A DNA stretch of 64,000 bases from Acanthochromis polyacanthus (taxonomy: Eukaryota > Chordata > Actinopteri > Pomacentridae), in contig NC_067118.1 of the NCBI RefSeq assembly GCF_021347895.1, positions 39,111,755 to 39,175,754 on the forward strand. Direction: 5' to 3'. The position numbers and the translations under genes were made by a program. Positions within the stretch are counted from its first letter, which is position 1. Every line of letters begins with the position of its first letter. Below are positions 38,126 through 51,660 of the stretch, in pieces. Under the pieces are notes generated by a model. It did not search any database, was not told where the DNA came from, and saw nothing but the letters and a program-made list of their open reading frames with translations.

Positions 38126-41100
38126 CATATGTTAAAAAAAATGAATGAATGGAATTTCAAACAATCAATCAAGTGCCATACCATTCAGAGTAGGTGATCA
38201 TTTCTCTCCATCTAATCTGATCTGTTACCTTCTAAATTGTGACTGTTGCCCTTACCATGTGCAGTCATGATGTCAGTCCGTCTATCATTTTCGTTCTCTG
38301 TTTGCCTCTTCCTCTCTTCACATTAGTTTTTCCAGTTGTGATGATGTAATCCAGGGTCTCTTTTCTTGTGATGTGTCCAAAAATGTTGCTTGCCATTTCT
38401 TAATTTTGTTCAATAGTGTATAATTTGTGTTTATTGTTTTTAAAACCTTATCACTGGTTGTTCAGAATTTAAAAATTCAAGATTTTTAATACAAATACTA
38501 TTTCTATAGATTTTAAAATTAGAAGTTTTTTTTCAAAGTACTTAACAGCAAGTTTTTCAAAGAATATATACTAACCTTTAATGTTGCTAGCCTGAATTAT
38601 CTATCTCTCTATCGATCTAGCTATCTATCGATCGATGAGATCTGTGCTCTGTGACGAATCCCGGCTCAGCCAATAGGAACGAAGCATCCCGACAGACGCG
38701 GAAGACACGATTTTGAAAACAACTTGAAGATGAATTATGTAACCCATGTTTGCAGTGAGGCCTCGGGAGGAAAATCACAGCTTTCAAACTGGTTTCCTTC
38801 CATGTCAGGTGTGTTTTAACCTCTCTATATTATACAGGTAAGGGTTTTAACGGGCAGGTAGCTTGTTGCAGGTCGTGTTTATGGGCTCCAACTTATTACC
38901 CATCTGAGTGAAGTCTCTGAAGTAAGGCAATAAGGTAACGAGGTATAACTTTATTTATACAGTATGTTTATTGATCCGAGAAGGAACGTCCTCACGGTGA
39001 AAACAAAACAACATGTAGCTACGAACAGACAACAGGTCAAACTCAGACTATTTGCAACTGCATTTCCAACTGCAAATAAATTAAATGCAAATATTTTACT
39101 ACCATCCGAGGTGGCTTTTCACTCGTCCCTGAGCCAAAACTGTCGCAGATAGCAGACTGTTTAATGTTTGGGTCTTAGGTAGGTTTAAATATGAGGCCTA
39201 TTTCAAACATGACTCAGAAAACATGCATTTAATATGACAGAACGCTGCAATCATGTTTAATCCTGTAATGCAAAATATTGGTAGCAGAAGTGAAGTTAAG
39301 TCTGAGGATTAACTGTGAGGTCTACACTGTATAATTAAAAACAAACAATGCTTTTATTAGGGTTTAAATATAATGTTGTGATCAATGTACTGTTACCTTA
39401 CAGATTGTTGTTTTGTGAAATTACAGATAATTTTTTTTTTACATACGAACCCTAAAACATGCAAAACAAAACAAAATCCAGAGCAGACTTTTATTCTTAG
39501 AAATTAATTTTTGCTTTTACATTATTAATTATTATTATTAATAATATTGTGCTGGATTGTTTGTGGTTTTTGCTGCTGGCTGCACCAAAAATCGCCCTGC
39601 GGGGACAAAAAAGATTTCTTGACTTGACTATTCTTACTGTATTTAAATCGGCAAAAAACAAATGTATTCTTCTTTTATTATCTTTTGATATTTATACAGT
39701 AAATGCACTAAAAATGTACAGGAAAAAATCTGACTGGTAAGGACTGAATAAAAGGTAAAATGTACTACTTTTAAAAGATATTTCCAATTTAGTTAAATAA
39801 CTGGTAATTTCCAGTAAAATTACAGCTGCTACTTTCCCTGTTGTGCTGTTTTTGACTGTTACAGTATTTCACTATTTACTTACGGCTACAAGCCGGGACT
39901 TGTGGTGGAAGAGGAAAAGACTTAGCTTAGATTTGGCAACAGGACTGTCTGGAAGAGATGAACCAAAGTGAAAATGCGTATTGGCTGCCTGCTATTAACA
40001 AAGAAAACAGGAAGCCTCTCAGGGAACTGTGGCTTTGAGTTAATGTTGTGTTGATTCTAGCTTTTTTGAAATACCAAGTGAATAAAGAGAATATTGCATC
40101 AACCAGATTAGAGAAGGGCCTCTGTAAAAAAAAAAAATAAAGTGAAGATGTTCAAGTAAGTACAGATGAGTGACAAATTAAAGGAAAAATCTGAGCCCTT
40201 GACCCCTACAGTGAGAGGATCTGGTAGCTCTGCTTTGCCGTCAGGGGATATTTTGCCGGCCAGTTCTGGGTCGACTTTACTAACTTGTATTTTCTATGGA
40301 TTTCCATTTGACTATGATGGTTGTTGCTGTCTGTTTTGTTCTGTTATTATGTGATCTTTTGCTGTAGAAAAAATTTCCCCTGGTGGGACAATAAGAGATA
40401 CCCCTGACGTTGTCCCCATCTATGAGGCTAGAGGGTTCGCTGAATGGCTTGATGATTTTGGGTCAAAATGTTAAACATGGCCGCTCATCCATCGTCATCA
40501 AAACAACAAATGTTTAGGAAGCAGGATGTTTCAGTAAAATGCTCAAAACGAGGAGCATTGAAGCTGTGGCGGCCCAACAGTTTATGTTGTTTTTTTCTTT
40601 GACTCGTAGTCCGTCTATACATAGTACGCTCATTTAGACAGATTGTACTCATCAGCTAAAGAGAAGGGCTTCATATTTTTCCTCTAATCTGACATTAGCC
40701 TTGGGTTTGAGAACTTTGAAAACATTCTTCAATTTCATTTAATTTACTGGAGCCATTGTAAAGTGTTTAGGAATCTTGAGTCTGGACTTTCTCTTCTTCT
40801 TAAAAGCCTGTGATTTGCTTACAAAAGGAAATGTTCCTGAGCGTTTCAGGGCAAATAACATTGGTTTTGGTTGTAATAAGCATCCTCAAATACACACATA
40901 TAATATATAATGTGTTCAGGGGCAGTAATAATTACATTGAAAGTAGCTGGATGGAGTTAAATTTGGTGGCATCCTGTCACCTGTCTGTCTGGCAACCACT
41001 ATGCAAGGGCGATGACAAAGACAGTTTATGTATTGAAGGTGAATTAAAAAATGAATTGGAGATTAACAGTAGTCAGAAAGTAAAGACAACAATCAGTAAC

Positions 41101-42999
41101 ATAATTATTAGTTACACAAATTGCCCATATAAAGAAGAGAAGAAACCTTAAAAGTCTGTTAGTTTGGCTGTGCATTTTAAAATGCTCAACAACAAATATT
41201 ATTATTGGCTATCGGTTAGCTAACATTAATCTAAGTAGCAGTAATGTAACTAACATGAGAACATTTAGGTTTACTAATAGGTGTTACTTTATTTAGGTAA
41301 CTCCCAAATAATTCAAAAATGAGCAAAGACTTGGAGTGATAGTGAAGCCGAGGCATCGGTCTGTCACTGAAAGTGGCCGCAACCTTAATTACGCTGAACT
41401 TTAAGCCGTAATGACATTTAAATGTTTGAGTTATTAAAATATTCAACCCCTGTATAGTTGTCATGAATTGTTAACCTTGCTACAGAGACCAAAACTCTTG
41501 TTTCGCCTGGACTGTGAACATGTTTGTTTCTGCTGTAAAGTTTGGGATTTTAGCACGGGGGCCTGTAGGGATTGTATTACTTATGGAGTCAGCCTCAAGT
41601 GGACATTCACGGAACTGCAGCTTTTGACACTTGGTCCATCAGGAAGTAACAGAAGAATTGCTAATCGAGATTATTGTAATGCAAATCTTAGTACTCCCCA
41701 GTCAACAGATACTTAGACATTTGCTTTTATACCTGTCTTGCTTTTTGCTTTCCTACTTTTATGAGTATTGCAAAAAATGTCTTGTTTTCCAGCCATGCCA
41801 GTCGTCATAAAACAACACTGTTTGTCTCACTATTTTGAAAACCAGTTAATATCTCTACCATGTATTCATCTATTAGCTCTTTTCCTCATAAAATATTCAG
41901 TATCAGCCCAATAATTTGTGCTCAGAGGTAAAATGTGATAATACTGTCACTACTTCTCATCCAACCTGCACTTTTGCAGCACCTCTTGGTATATTTAATG
42001 TAGAGTTTAAATGTTTGTCTGCTGTAAATGTTTATTTTATCCGTAATAATATGTTGTTTTCTGTCGACTGTTAAACTCCACCAAGCAGAAAATGGCATTA
42101 AAACATTATTTTGGCTCCTGCTTGCAGATTAGACGTCTGTTTGTCTCCACAAGATGGAGCTATAATCATATATTTAGCTTTTCAGTGTTCAGGAGCTTGT
42201 TGCACCTCATTGTAGATTGGAGGTATACAGCAGTATTACAGACACCAGGTGGTGCTAGTGATTTATTATATTAGAAGTAAAGTCATATAACTGGAGGTCT
42301 CAGCTATGAATAATCCAAAAAATGTTGAATACTGTTAATTAACTAAAATTTAAATTGTTTCCATTATCACCTCCATCATCACTGTGCTTCATAATTAATC
42401 GCAGCAGCATGTAATTAAGTTAGAGTGTCCGTACTGGATGAAATTCAAGCTTGTACACAGTGTTTTAACTGTACTGAACCCTGACTGGCAGTTGGTTTCA
42501 GTTCTCCCACCCACATTGTGTAGCTTAAACATGATTTCAATTGATGGGATCCGAGTCAAAAGCTTAAAGCTGCTCGCTTCAACCCATCTATCACTCCAAC
42601 TGTCTCAAATGGAGTTTTAAAAATCAGTCTTGTTAAGTGAGGAAAGTATTTCTACACACATACGTGAACAAACCCACGTCCATTTGCTATAAACTAACTG
42701 TAACTGACCTGTGCTGGCTTTGGGAGGTGAATTTCAGTGCGGTCACCTCACAGTCATATAACGGAACGGAAAATTTCACCTCTTTTGCCCAGGAGAGGAT
42801 TATAGTAATTTCCACTAAGATTGGACCGTAGGGGGGAGAGTGGGCTTGGAATATATATGTGTGTGAGTTTGCATGTTTATGTGTAGATGTGGGGGGATTG
42901 GGGTCATCAGTGACATTCATTATAATGAAGTCTTCACCCTTTCACCTCTCCCACAGCTGCTAAAAGCTTTGGGCCCAGTCTGCACTGGTTTCAGTGGGA
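38126..42999. other. Intergenic; two more possible LINE tails, otherwise unremarkable
   Basis: At 39545-39625 (CACCAAAAATCGCCCTGCGG..GACAAAAAAG) and 40290-40400 (TGTAGAAAAAATTTCCCC..GGTGGGACAATAAG) there are LINE-tail-like sequences. A short TATC-type run lies at 38600-38635. The remainder is AT-rich with short non-conserved ORFs. Confidence 0.45.
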
Positions 43000-43150
43000 G
43001 GGAGGACCATGCACGACGGCGAAACCCAAAATACACCGGAATCTACAGGGCTGTTATAAGGTACAGTATGATAGATTTTCTTATATAAAAGACTGTTTAT
43101 TACCACTTTCAATTTAGAAATCAGCCTGATTATCCAAATTACCTGTCACT

Positions 43151-43676
43151 AGCCCTCCTGTTATCCTCATTCACAGGCACCAAAAAATATTGTTTCCTTG
43201 TCTGAAAAAAAAAATCCAAAACAGCAAAAAAATTCCCCAAATTTCTGAAAATTTGCAGAACCTTCAGGAAGAAAATTCCAATAATTCCTTAAAAGTATTA
43301 CTTTAAAAAAATTCCAAAATTTGGCAAGAAAATTCTTGTAAATATTTTCAATAAATGAGTAAAAATCTTCCAAAAAAATCCTAAAAATATCTGAAGTGAT
43401 TACATATATATCAGTAAAACTTCTGATATTTTCTTTAAGAACATTCACAAAAAATCAACCAAAATCCAGCAAAATTCGTTGTATTTTGTTAGATTTTTTT
43501 GTGATTGTTCTTAAGAAGCATTTTTAATATTTCTTTCCACCAAAAAATGTTCAGAGATTTCCCAAAAATGCTTAAAATGTGGACATCAGGAGTTTCACTG
43601 TGAAAATACTTTTTTCCACACATTTTCAAACTTTAAACCAGGTCAGTTTTGACCCACAGGACAACACGAAGGTTAA
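43151..43676 (-). mobile_element. piggyBac-like MITE, copy 7 (inverted)
   Basis: Same family in reverse orientation: starts AGCCCTCCTGTTATCCTCA and ends ACAACACGAAGGTTAA. The TTAA on the left has mutated (CTAG). The internal hairpin is at about 43435-43514. Confidence 0.82.
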
Positions 43677-45006
43677 GAGACCTCAGGTGTTTTTGGACAC
43701 AGCTAACTGGATAATCCTGCTGATTATTAGTGAACTCGGGTTAATTGACTTGATTTGGTTATGTGAAGGTAGTTTGCAGTGATCCAGGTGAGACATCTTA
43801 AACAGCCATTTGAGTACATGCCTGGAGCTGGGCAGGCTTAAACAAATTATATTTGTGTTTTGCTTCATTAAATCTAAACTTTAAAGCTCAGTTTTGATCC
43901 CAGACGTGTACAAATGTGTTTTTGAAGGCAGTCACTTCATAGATTTTGTCAGCATTTGCTTCTTATTCATATTTTGTCTCTTGCTGCGGCAGTGTTTTCA
44001 TGATGCCGCTAATAATACTCCTGGAAGTCAGTCATTTTGAAACTTTTATTCCAGTCAAGCAAGAGTAAAGTATTAGGTTTCAACTAAAATGTGTGCTGAA
44101 GTAATACTAGCATCTGTGTCGGTGGAGATTTTCATACCTGACATCAGGAGACTGGTTTAAAATAATCTTGCGTACTGAGATCTATCTTATCAAGGCCACA
44201 GAGGTCAGACTGATGAGCTGAATCTTGTGTAGTTAAACCTTTGGAAAGCTTGAAGCCATGGTTTTGTGCTTTTTTAAATCAGAAACTGTGTGGAAATTGT
44301 GGCCCTTGGTCTAGTTTTCTGTCTGAGTAAAGGCCTTCTTTCGCGGGGACAGGGGCCAGGTTGTTCCCTCACCTCTCCTGAGTGTAATTTTATCGGATCC
44401 CCGCTGCATCTGTGTCCAACCTTGTCCATGAAACCCTTTGAATGTCCCCCTATACAAACCCTTCACTAACAGCTAAAAACTTTATGAAAAGGCAACAGCT
44501 ACACAAACTTTGTATAAAGGCACACAGAAATATACTGAGAATTATCTGCAGCTCCGGTGTTTTTGCAGTATATTGCGTGCAGCGCTGTTGATGGGGGCCT
44601 GTGGAACCTTAAAACAACGCTAACAAGAGAAATGTTGCCTTCAGCCACCCAATATCTGAAATAACCTCAGCATAATAATACAGAGCCGGCAATAATATTG
44701 ATCTTTTGTATGCTATCTGTGTTATTGTTACAGAGGGCTATTTTCTCTCACCTCAGGTTACCTGATAACTATTAGTGTTTTGTAGTATTTTACCCAATTT
44801 GCTGTGGATGTGGGTGTCTTTGCTAATTTGTTATCCTTTGCCAATGTGTCCTCGTGTGCATTTTTTGGTGTCATTGCGCGCATACGTCATGGATCGTGCT
44901 TGTTTGTGAGCGAGTGTGTGCTTGTGTGTTGCGGCTGATGTTGACTTCCTGAGGCTGATCACCACCTTCTTCCCAGCGTCTTGTTTTTGCCCGTCTCTCC
45001 GCCTGT
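43677..45006. other. Intergenic, nothing recognised
   Basis: Unique-looking sequence with moderate GC in 44340-44470. No exon or repeat recognised. Confidence 0.55.
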
Positions 45007-45354
45007 GTGGAAGTTGTGTGGGCACCCTCTGGATTGCCTCACCGCCGAAGCATGCCGGACCCTGTTATCCAGCTATCCATCTGTGTTATTGATTTTTTTT
45101 CCCTCTTTGTAGAGTTTCATCTTTCCTCCACTTTTCTGTCGAGCGATGGAGAGGGAGGGAGTGTGAGAGAGAGAAAGGAGGGGCGAGCGAGGGGGCAGAG
45201 CAGAGATCTGAAAGCTTGTAGGAGATGGTGGGGGGGGTGGATGGAGGGATGGAGGAGCAGCGGTGGGGCTTCTGAGCGTCGGGGTGTAAGAGGTTGGGGT
45301 GGAGGGGGGTGCACTCAGCCTGGACTATGGATGAGCAGAGAGAGAGAGACTCTT

Positions 45355-45755
45355 GAAGTGTTGAAGCTACTCTCTCTCTCTCTCTCTCTCTTCGTTCCTC
45401 TCCATTCTCATGGGAGCACCCTCCTCCCCTCCGCCTCCCTCCTCCATCCTGCTCCAAGGCGCCTCTGGTGCACACGCTCCACTTGCCACCCCCCTCTCCT
45501 TCCTCCTCCTCCTCCTCCTGCCTCTCGCTCCGTCCGTCCGCCCGCCTGCCTGCCGTCTTTTCTTCCCGGGGGGCTTGGGCAGTGCTGGCGGCGCAGCCGT
45601 GATTTGCAGGAGATTTGTCTAAGTGAGAAGCAATTAGTGCGCCTAAGCACCGCTAATGTATGCATGCTGGGGCCGCCGCCGCCCCTCCTGCTTGGCAGTA
45701 CCAGGGCCGAGCCGGGGCACCTTCTCTCTCCCAGTCTCCCCTTTTCTGTTTCAAT
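45355..45755. promoter_or_regulatory. GC-rich block: (TC)n tract then candidate regulatory core
   Basis: A CT microsatellite (~45370-45391) is followed by C-rich/CTC-rich sequence. At 45580-45700 there is a distinct part with GCGGCGCAGCCGTGATTTGC, AGAAGCAATTAGTGCGCC and CACCGCTAATGTATGCATG (CAATTAG and TAATG homeodomain words). It sits inside an AT-rich desert. Long ORFs here (e.g. 45007-45759) are low-complexity. Confidence 0.3.
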
Positions 45756-46279
45756 CTAGAGCTGTCATCACGCTCACGCTCCCCTTCACATGACCTCTCT
45801 CATCCATGACCACAACACTTCATTGGTTAATGCTGCTAAAGTTAGTTTTACTATTTACTAGATTATTCTACTGCAAAATATTCAGAAGTATACATCCATT
45901 CAGTGAGACGGAGAACATTTCTATCTTCTCGTGGAAGGGACTTCTGTGCTTCTCCCACATAAGTTTCCACTGTAGATCCGAAGGAGGCTTCAGTAAACCT
46001 GGAAATTTAAGTCTGTGAATGATTGTGAGTGGTGGCATAATTTGAGTGCAATAATCCATCCACACACTCAGACGAACACACACATCACAAACACACATGC
46101 ACAACAAAGTGGAACAGTGGTGGGTGGTAGGATTCCCTTTGAAACCTGCTGTGTAGAAGGGCTTGTTTGTGAGCCGGCATGCATGAGGGACGTTCTGCAT
46201 GGTGCGACTCCCCAGCTACTTGAAGATGAACTTTGCCCTTTTCTACACGTTCACTCTCTCTTACTCAGACAAAAACAAG

Positions 46280-46470
46280 ATTAAGTCTGCTCATCCTAAC
46301 GCCGTGCTGACTGCCTTCCAAGTGGGAGCCTACATGGACCGTGGGTGGTTTTGAAGCGAAGTGCTCGTTAATTAAAGATAGGCTAATTACTGGCGCTTCT
46401 TAGCCTGGCTTTCGCAGCGCTGATAAGAGGATAATCCTGGAGAGAAAGGCGGAGATCGAAGTGGTCCCGG
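46280..46470. promoter_or_regulatory. Candidate enhancer with TAATTA, GATA and OTX-type sites
   Basis: Within ~100 bp: CTCGTTAATTAAAGATAG, GGCTAATTACTGGCGC, CGCTGATAAGAGG and GGATAATCC. Dense homeodomain, GATA (TGATAAG) and OTX/bicoid-type (TAATCC) words in a non-repetitive setting. Function inferred from motifs only. Confidence 0.35.
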
Positions 46471-49400
46471 GTAGACCAGGCCTCCTGCTCGACTGGGCCG
46501 GAAGAAAATACACCCCCATCCCTCCATCCCCCCGTCCTCTCTCTGCCGCTTTAAAGAGCAGGCCTCACATCCATAGTATAGAATATTCAAGCAGGCTGCA
46601 CTTCAGCAGGAGGAAGCCTACATAAAAGGCTCAAAGACATTATCCATCGCTCGTTAGGCGGAGAGTTTCTGAGGCTTTTCTGCATCCTCTGGTTTAGCTG
46701 CATGTCCTAACATAAGACTGACTTTCTTGATTCCTGTCTGGAAATTCTCTGGTCACTTCTTCTCTCTGTGGGAAATTCTCTTTTCACTGTAAAAAACAAA
46801 AGTAGAAACAGAGTAATTTTTCAGCAGCTGGAGCTACATGTAGCTGTAAAAATATAGTAAAATAATGTAAAATAACCATCTCAAGAAAATACAATAATGT
46901 CCCTTAAGAAACCGTCCTCCTTAGCCTTAATTTTACATGAGATTGTCTTTTTAATGTTTAATGAAGGATATTTGCATATGTAAAACAATGAAATTACATC
47001 AGTAGTCATTCTATTCATATATTATTTAACATTATATCTGTCTAATATATACATATATATATTATTTTATACATCTAATAATAAATTATATATTTATAAT
47101 GATATAATAAAATATTTTAACATGTATTTATGATAAAAAATGTATTTTGACCATTTATTCTGACATACGCTGATGGCAACACATTCATTTGACATTTCAG
47201 ATTTTTGGAGAATATTTACAGAAATAAACTTGAATCTAACAGTTTCAAGTAATTCATAAAGAGTAAATTATAAAATGAAAATAAAAAATTCTGATTATTC
47301 GCAGTTAGAGTTTTTTTCTTTTACATTAGATATGTAAATTCAATCTATTTTTGTATTTTTATTGATATTTTTTATATTTCCAAAATAAGGAATGAAATAC
47401 CTATAATTTCAAGAAAAATTAATAATTTTTTATTTGTATTTTTTTACAGTGCTATAGAGCTACATTCATGACGTGTTGGGATTAACTGTGTTGCTCAAAC
47501 ACACATGACCAATATGGAATTGTGCTAATTTGTGTTGGTATTTGTGGTGAAATAAGAAAATCCCCGTAGTGCCTCCACTGGAGCTTCCCCTCACGGACGA
47601 GCAAGCATGAACACACATATGCAGACATGTAAACAATCACATTTACAATTCACCTCACACTCACATGACTGAAAGGTTGCATGACCCAACTATCATTCAC
47701 GTGTCTCTAACCCATATTTTGTCATGGGGGGTTAGCCATTAGCACTTGCTGGGCTGTTCCCATATGCTGGGCCTCCACAGATCTATAATTCAGAGGTGGC
47801 AGATGTCCCCATGCATTATTCATGAGTGCCGTTCCATGCCGGGCTAGCAAGCGAGCTAACGGTAGAACCGTCACAAGGTCCTTGTATATAGAGGGTCTGT
47901 TTCTTGTTGACCTGCGAGTGCACCTTCCCTACAACTCCATCTTGCAAATGGGCCACGGCGAGGTTTTCCGAGATGGAGATTCGCTAGTTGGTCTCTCAGA
48001 GGACAGGTAGCATTGTGGGACTTGGAAGGGACACAGTTATTGTGCTGATGGTCCTCGGTTTAATATGAATAATTGGGATTGTCGTGAAACTGAAATGACT
48101 GTCTTCAAAGGGTACTCTGTTGCTTTACTTGTTATGGGGAGTACTACCATCTGTTAGCTGTATGACGTCTTCACTGGCTGTGGAGGTTTGTCAGGAAGTG
48201 TGGACTCCATGTTTTGAAACTTCTTCCATACTAGAGTCAGGACAGGATGGTATTTTCATTTAACCTTTGTGGCATCTGTCCGTGCATATGGTTTAATTTG
48301 TCTGAGTTTTTAGGTATCTTTCATTCAGTTAACTGGATTAATTATTGTAATCCTGCATGAATTCAACTACATTGGGACTTTATAGAAATAATGGCCCTGA
48401 AGTAATAGTTGTCATGGAGATTTCATGCAAAACTCTAGCATTCATTTCATTCTTTTGGCAGATGGTTTTGATCGAAGTGACTCACAATGTGGAAATTTAA
48501 ACCATATATAGAAGAAAGAGCTACATATCTAAAAACTTCCTCTACTGAACTGATTAATAAAAACTATTTTCACATCTGCTCAGGTGGAATGTCAAAGACT
48601 GATATCTTAGAATCAAAGTAAGACCCCAACTATCCACCATGTTAGACACCCTTAGTGCTAAGTGATATAACATTTTCCCTTGTAATTTGATTTTTAAAGC
48701 TCCTCATGTATTACTTGTAGGACTGCAGTATAGAATATAGGTGCTTTGGAGCTAAAGAAGAGGTCAGATCCTGCGTGTGTGTGCGCATGAGCATGACGGC
48801 TCTACACTGTAAATCACACCTACATACCTGAGGAGACAGCAGCGCTGTGTGCCGATACCCTCAAAGAGTGGGAGATAAAACACACACAGGCACCCGAGAT
48901 CACAAGCCGCCGCCAGCGCCAAGCCTGGCCGGCGCTGAACCGGCAACTCGATACCTCCTCCGGAGCCCTGCGGAGGGGGAGAGTGGGTGTGGGAGAGAGG
49001 CTTCCATAAAGTCTGGTCGGCCGTAACCTGAGCTCCCAGCAGACAGCCATGGAGCCTCGCAGTCAGGCACGGAGGACTGAGTGTGTGTGTGTGTGCGCGT
49101 GTGTGAAATGTGTGTGTGTTTTCAGATGGGATGGGTGACATGCTGCCACACGCTTGTTACCACAGTTGGGATCGGGCCTATGTGCACATGCAGATTAGAA
49201 ACACACACCAACGCTAAGGCCTCTCCTTGACTTTCTGTCTTTCTCCCAACTTTTCCCATAAATCTCCTAAAGCAGTCCAAAATTTCTTCCAACAACATGT
49301 TAATGCGCAGATTTTTATTTTTCCCGACACTGGCCCTTCCTCTCCTCGAAATGGATACAGATGATGAGATGATGGAACCTTTGTCATTGAGTCACTGAGC

Positions 49401-50500
49401 TTTTCTCTCCTTCAGGCTTTAGGCCTCTCTCCAACACCTTGTCCCTCTTTGCCCTCAGTGAGCTTCCAACGTGACCGTCATCGAAAACACCTCAGACGTC
49501 AGCGAGCAGAAAACTACCGTCAGCTGCCATTTTGCTCACTGTTGCTGCCAGAGTGCTGCCCTTTACAGATGTGAGTGCAGCGTGTGTGGTTTGGATTTTT
49601 GGAGGAGGAGGAGGAGAAGGAAGAAGGAGAAGTGGGGTGGGAGTGATTGTGCTCGTCTCTGGGCTGGCAGAGGGACAGGAGCCCCTTGTGTGGTTGCTGT
49701 GGGTGAGGAGGTTAACTGAGCCGCGGCAGAGCCAAGACGCTGCCTGGGATATTGACAGGTTGGAACCTGAGGGCTCCTGCAGGATAGGAACACACTGCCA
49801 GAGGCTTGGTTACCACCACCGCCTGCCTGCCTCGGAGGGAGGGAGGGGTGTGAGAGGGAGAGTGGGATGAAGGGAGGGGTAGGAGGGTTATTTGGAAAGA
49901 GTGGGTAAAGACAAGAATTTGAGATTTCTTCCTCCAAAGTGGCTACAGAAAGAGAATGATGGGAAGGGCATGACTGGAGAGTGATTGGGTCTGGTGATGT
50001 TTTTGCAATCAACACTCCAACATTAAGATTGTTTTTTTCCTAATGGTGATATATATCACTCCAAATCCCAAATGTGCGATTTGCAATATTTAAATATCCC
50101 AAATGGTGGAAAGCCATTATTATTATTAGTAAAAGCTGTTAAAGTATGAAGCCATTTACTTCTGCCATTCCTCAAGCTCATCTACCATTAGATAGCTTTA
50201 CAAGCCAGTCAGAATCTGACTCAGTTGCTGCTCTCCAGCTGAGCAACCAAACAGTCGTCGAGCTCAAACTTTTCATAATCCTGCCTGTTCGCTGCCCAGT
50301 GTTTTTGAGGTTAGCCATTCAGAATGAACAGCCAACTCCCAGTCGGCCAGTTTGTTTACTTTCTAGACCTGCTTCTGCCAACTTTAAAACATCTCCGCCA
50401 CAAGCAAGCAAACCTGTTGTTCTGCTGTTGGCCGCAGGTGTGAACAGACGAGTCCTCATGTACTCCCAGCATCTGAGAAACTGAAAATCCAGTTGATTTT
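46471..50500. other. Intergenic desert
   Basis: Very AT-rich at 46800-47460, then mixed. GT/GC microsatellite at 49080-49105, GGA-rich tract 49600-49640. No supported gene. Short GC-rich spots at 48890-49060 and 49480-49870 are unassigned. Confidence 0.55.
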
Positions 50501-50504
50501 TTGC

Positions 50505-51350
50505 ATGCAAGGGGTGCTCGGTTTATGACGTCCTCGACTTACGGCGTTTCGTTGTTACATAGGAACTGGTTATGTGGAACGAGTTGACGAGCAGAGCAGA
50601 CGAATACGTCATCACGCGGCGCTATAAGACGGCTTTGTTTACATTCTCTGGTCGTACGCCGCCTTGGATTGTACTACATTTGCTAACTTTTTGCCCTTCA
50701 TTATGGCTCCCAAGCGTAAGCCAGACTCTTCTAATAGCAGTGCTACGAAGAAAAGGAAAGCCATCTCCATGGAAGTGAAACTAGATATAATAAAAAGCTC
50801 AGAACAGGGCGAAACACCGATGAACATCGGTCAAGTTGGAAAAAAGGGTCAACGTATTGTAGGGGCAGTCTGTGATGAATGAGTGAGACTTTATCTGGTT
50901 CTCTGGTCGTTATTGAACCTTCACAGAGGCTACTCTGGTCCGTAGCCAACGCCAGAATAACTACAAAAACCCAGAATTAGCTGCCATTCCCAGCTCTCTC
51001 TTGCTCCACACACACACTACTGCTGACTCTGAGCCAGTCGGAGATGAGCTAACTAGACATGGCACGTTCACTGACATTAGGTAAATCTGGAACTGAACAG
51101 TAAGCATTGAAACCTCAACATCAACAGCAGTATCAGTCTGTTATACTATTCTGTTATCTTCTTGTAAAATGATTCATACATTCATGAAAGTCATTGGTAT
51201 TCATGACTTTTTAGGAGAACTGATCGATATCATGATGCACGTAACGGCTTTGTTTACATTTTCACCGGAATTCCGACTTAGAGCGAAAATAGACTTACAT
51301 CAATCTGTAGGAACGGAACTCCGAAGTAAGTTGAGGACCTCCTGTATTGT
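50505..51350 (+). mobile_element. Tigger/pogo-like DNA transposon relic, internally deleted
   Basis: The ends are imperfect inverted repeats. The left reads CGTCCTCGACTTACGGCG; the right, reverse-complemented, reads GGTCCTCAACTTACTTCGG. GGCTTTGTTTACATT also occurs in direct orientation in both subterminal parts (about 50632 and 51246). An ATG at 50703 opens MAPKRKPDSSNSSATKKRKA then ISMEVKLDIIKSSEQGETPM, the N-terminal CENP-B/pogo-type HTH start of Tigger-like transposases. It ends at a stop at 50880-50882 and the DDE domain is gone. Confidence 0.8.
50703..50882 (+). pseudogene. Truncated Tigger-like transposase N-terminus
   Basis: 59 codons. A basic leader (KRKP, KKRK) then KAISMEVKLDIIKSSEQGET, the first HTH of CENP-B-N/pogo-type proteins. 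After NIGQVGKKGQRIVG it runs into a stop. The remaining ~400 codons expected for this family are absent. Confidence 0.78.
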
Positions 51351-51494
51351 GTTCGCAGATTGTGTGGCTAATGTAGAATACATTACCCTTAGTTTGATCA
51401 TATGCTCACAGGTCAGAACTGTGTAGAAACTATAATGCAGAGGAACTTTCAAAGACGTGGAAACTTCAGGACTAATTTGAAACCAATAACCACA

Positions 51495-51660
51495 CCCCGG
51501 TTCCTTCACCGTTGGTTGAGCAGGCTACTAGGCAACAGCAACACTCAGCCGCGCACCATTATGCGATGACAAATGTTCTGTAGCTTCCAACTGGTAGAAG
51601 AAACAAAGACGATCAGCAACACGTGACTCTCTGAAACAAGACGACTCTTTCACAATAGTG
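51495..51660. repeat. Diverged dispersed repeat, copy A
   Basis: GCTACTAGGCAACAGCAAC, GATGACAAATGTTCTG, CTTCCAACTGGTAGAAG and CTCTGAAACAAGACGAC recur in the same order and orientation at 55098-55262. Family unknown. Confidence 0.6.

Noticed and set aside
45007..45759. 250-codon + frame with Gly/Arg and Ser/Pro/Leu runs
   Set aside because: It spans GGA-rich, (TC)n and CTC-rich low-complexity DNA, has a non-ATG start and no domain. Better explained as simple-sequence openness.
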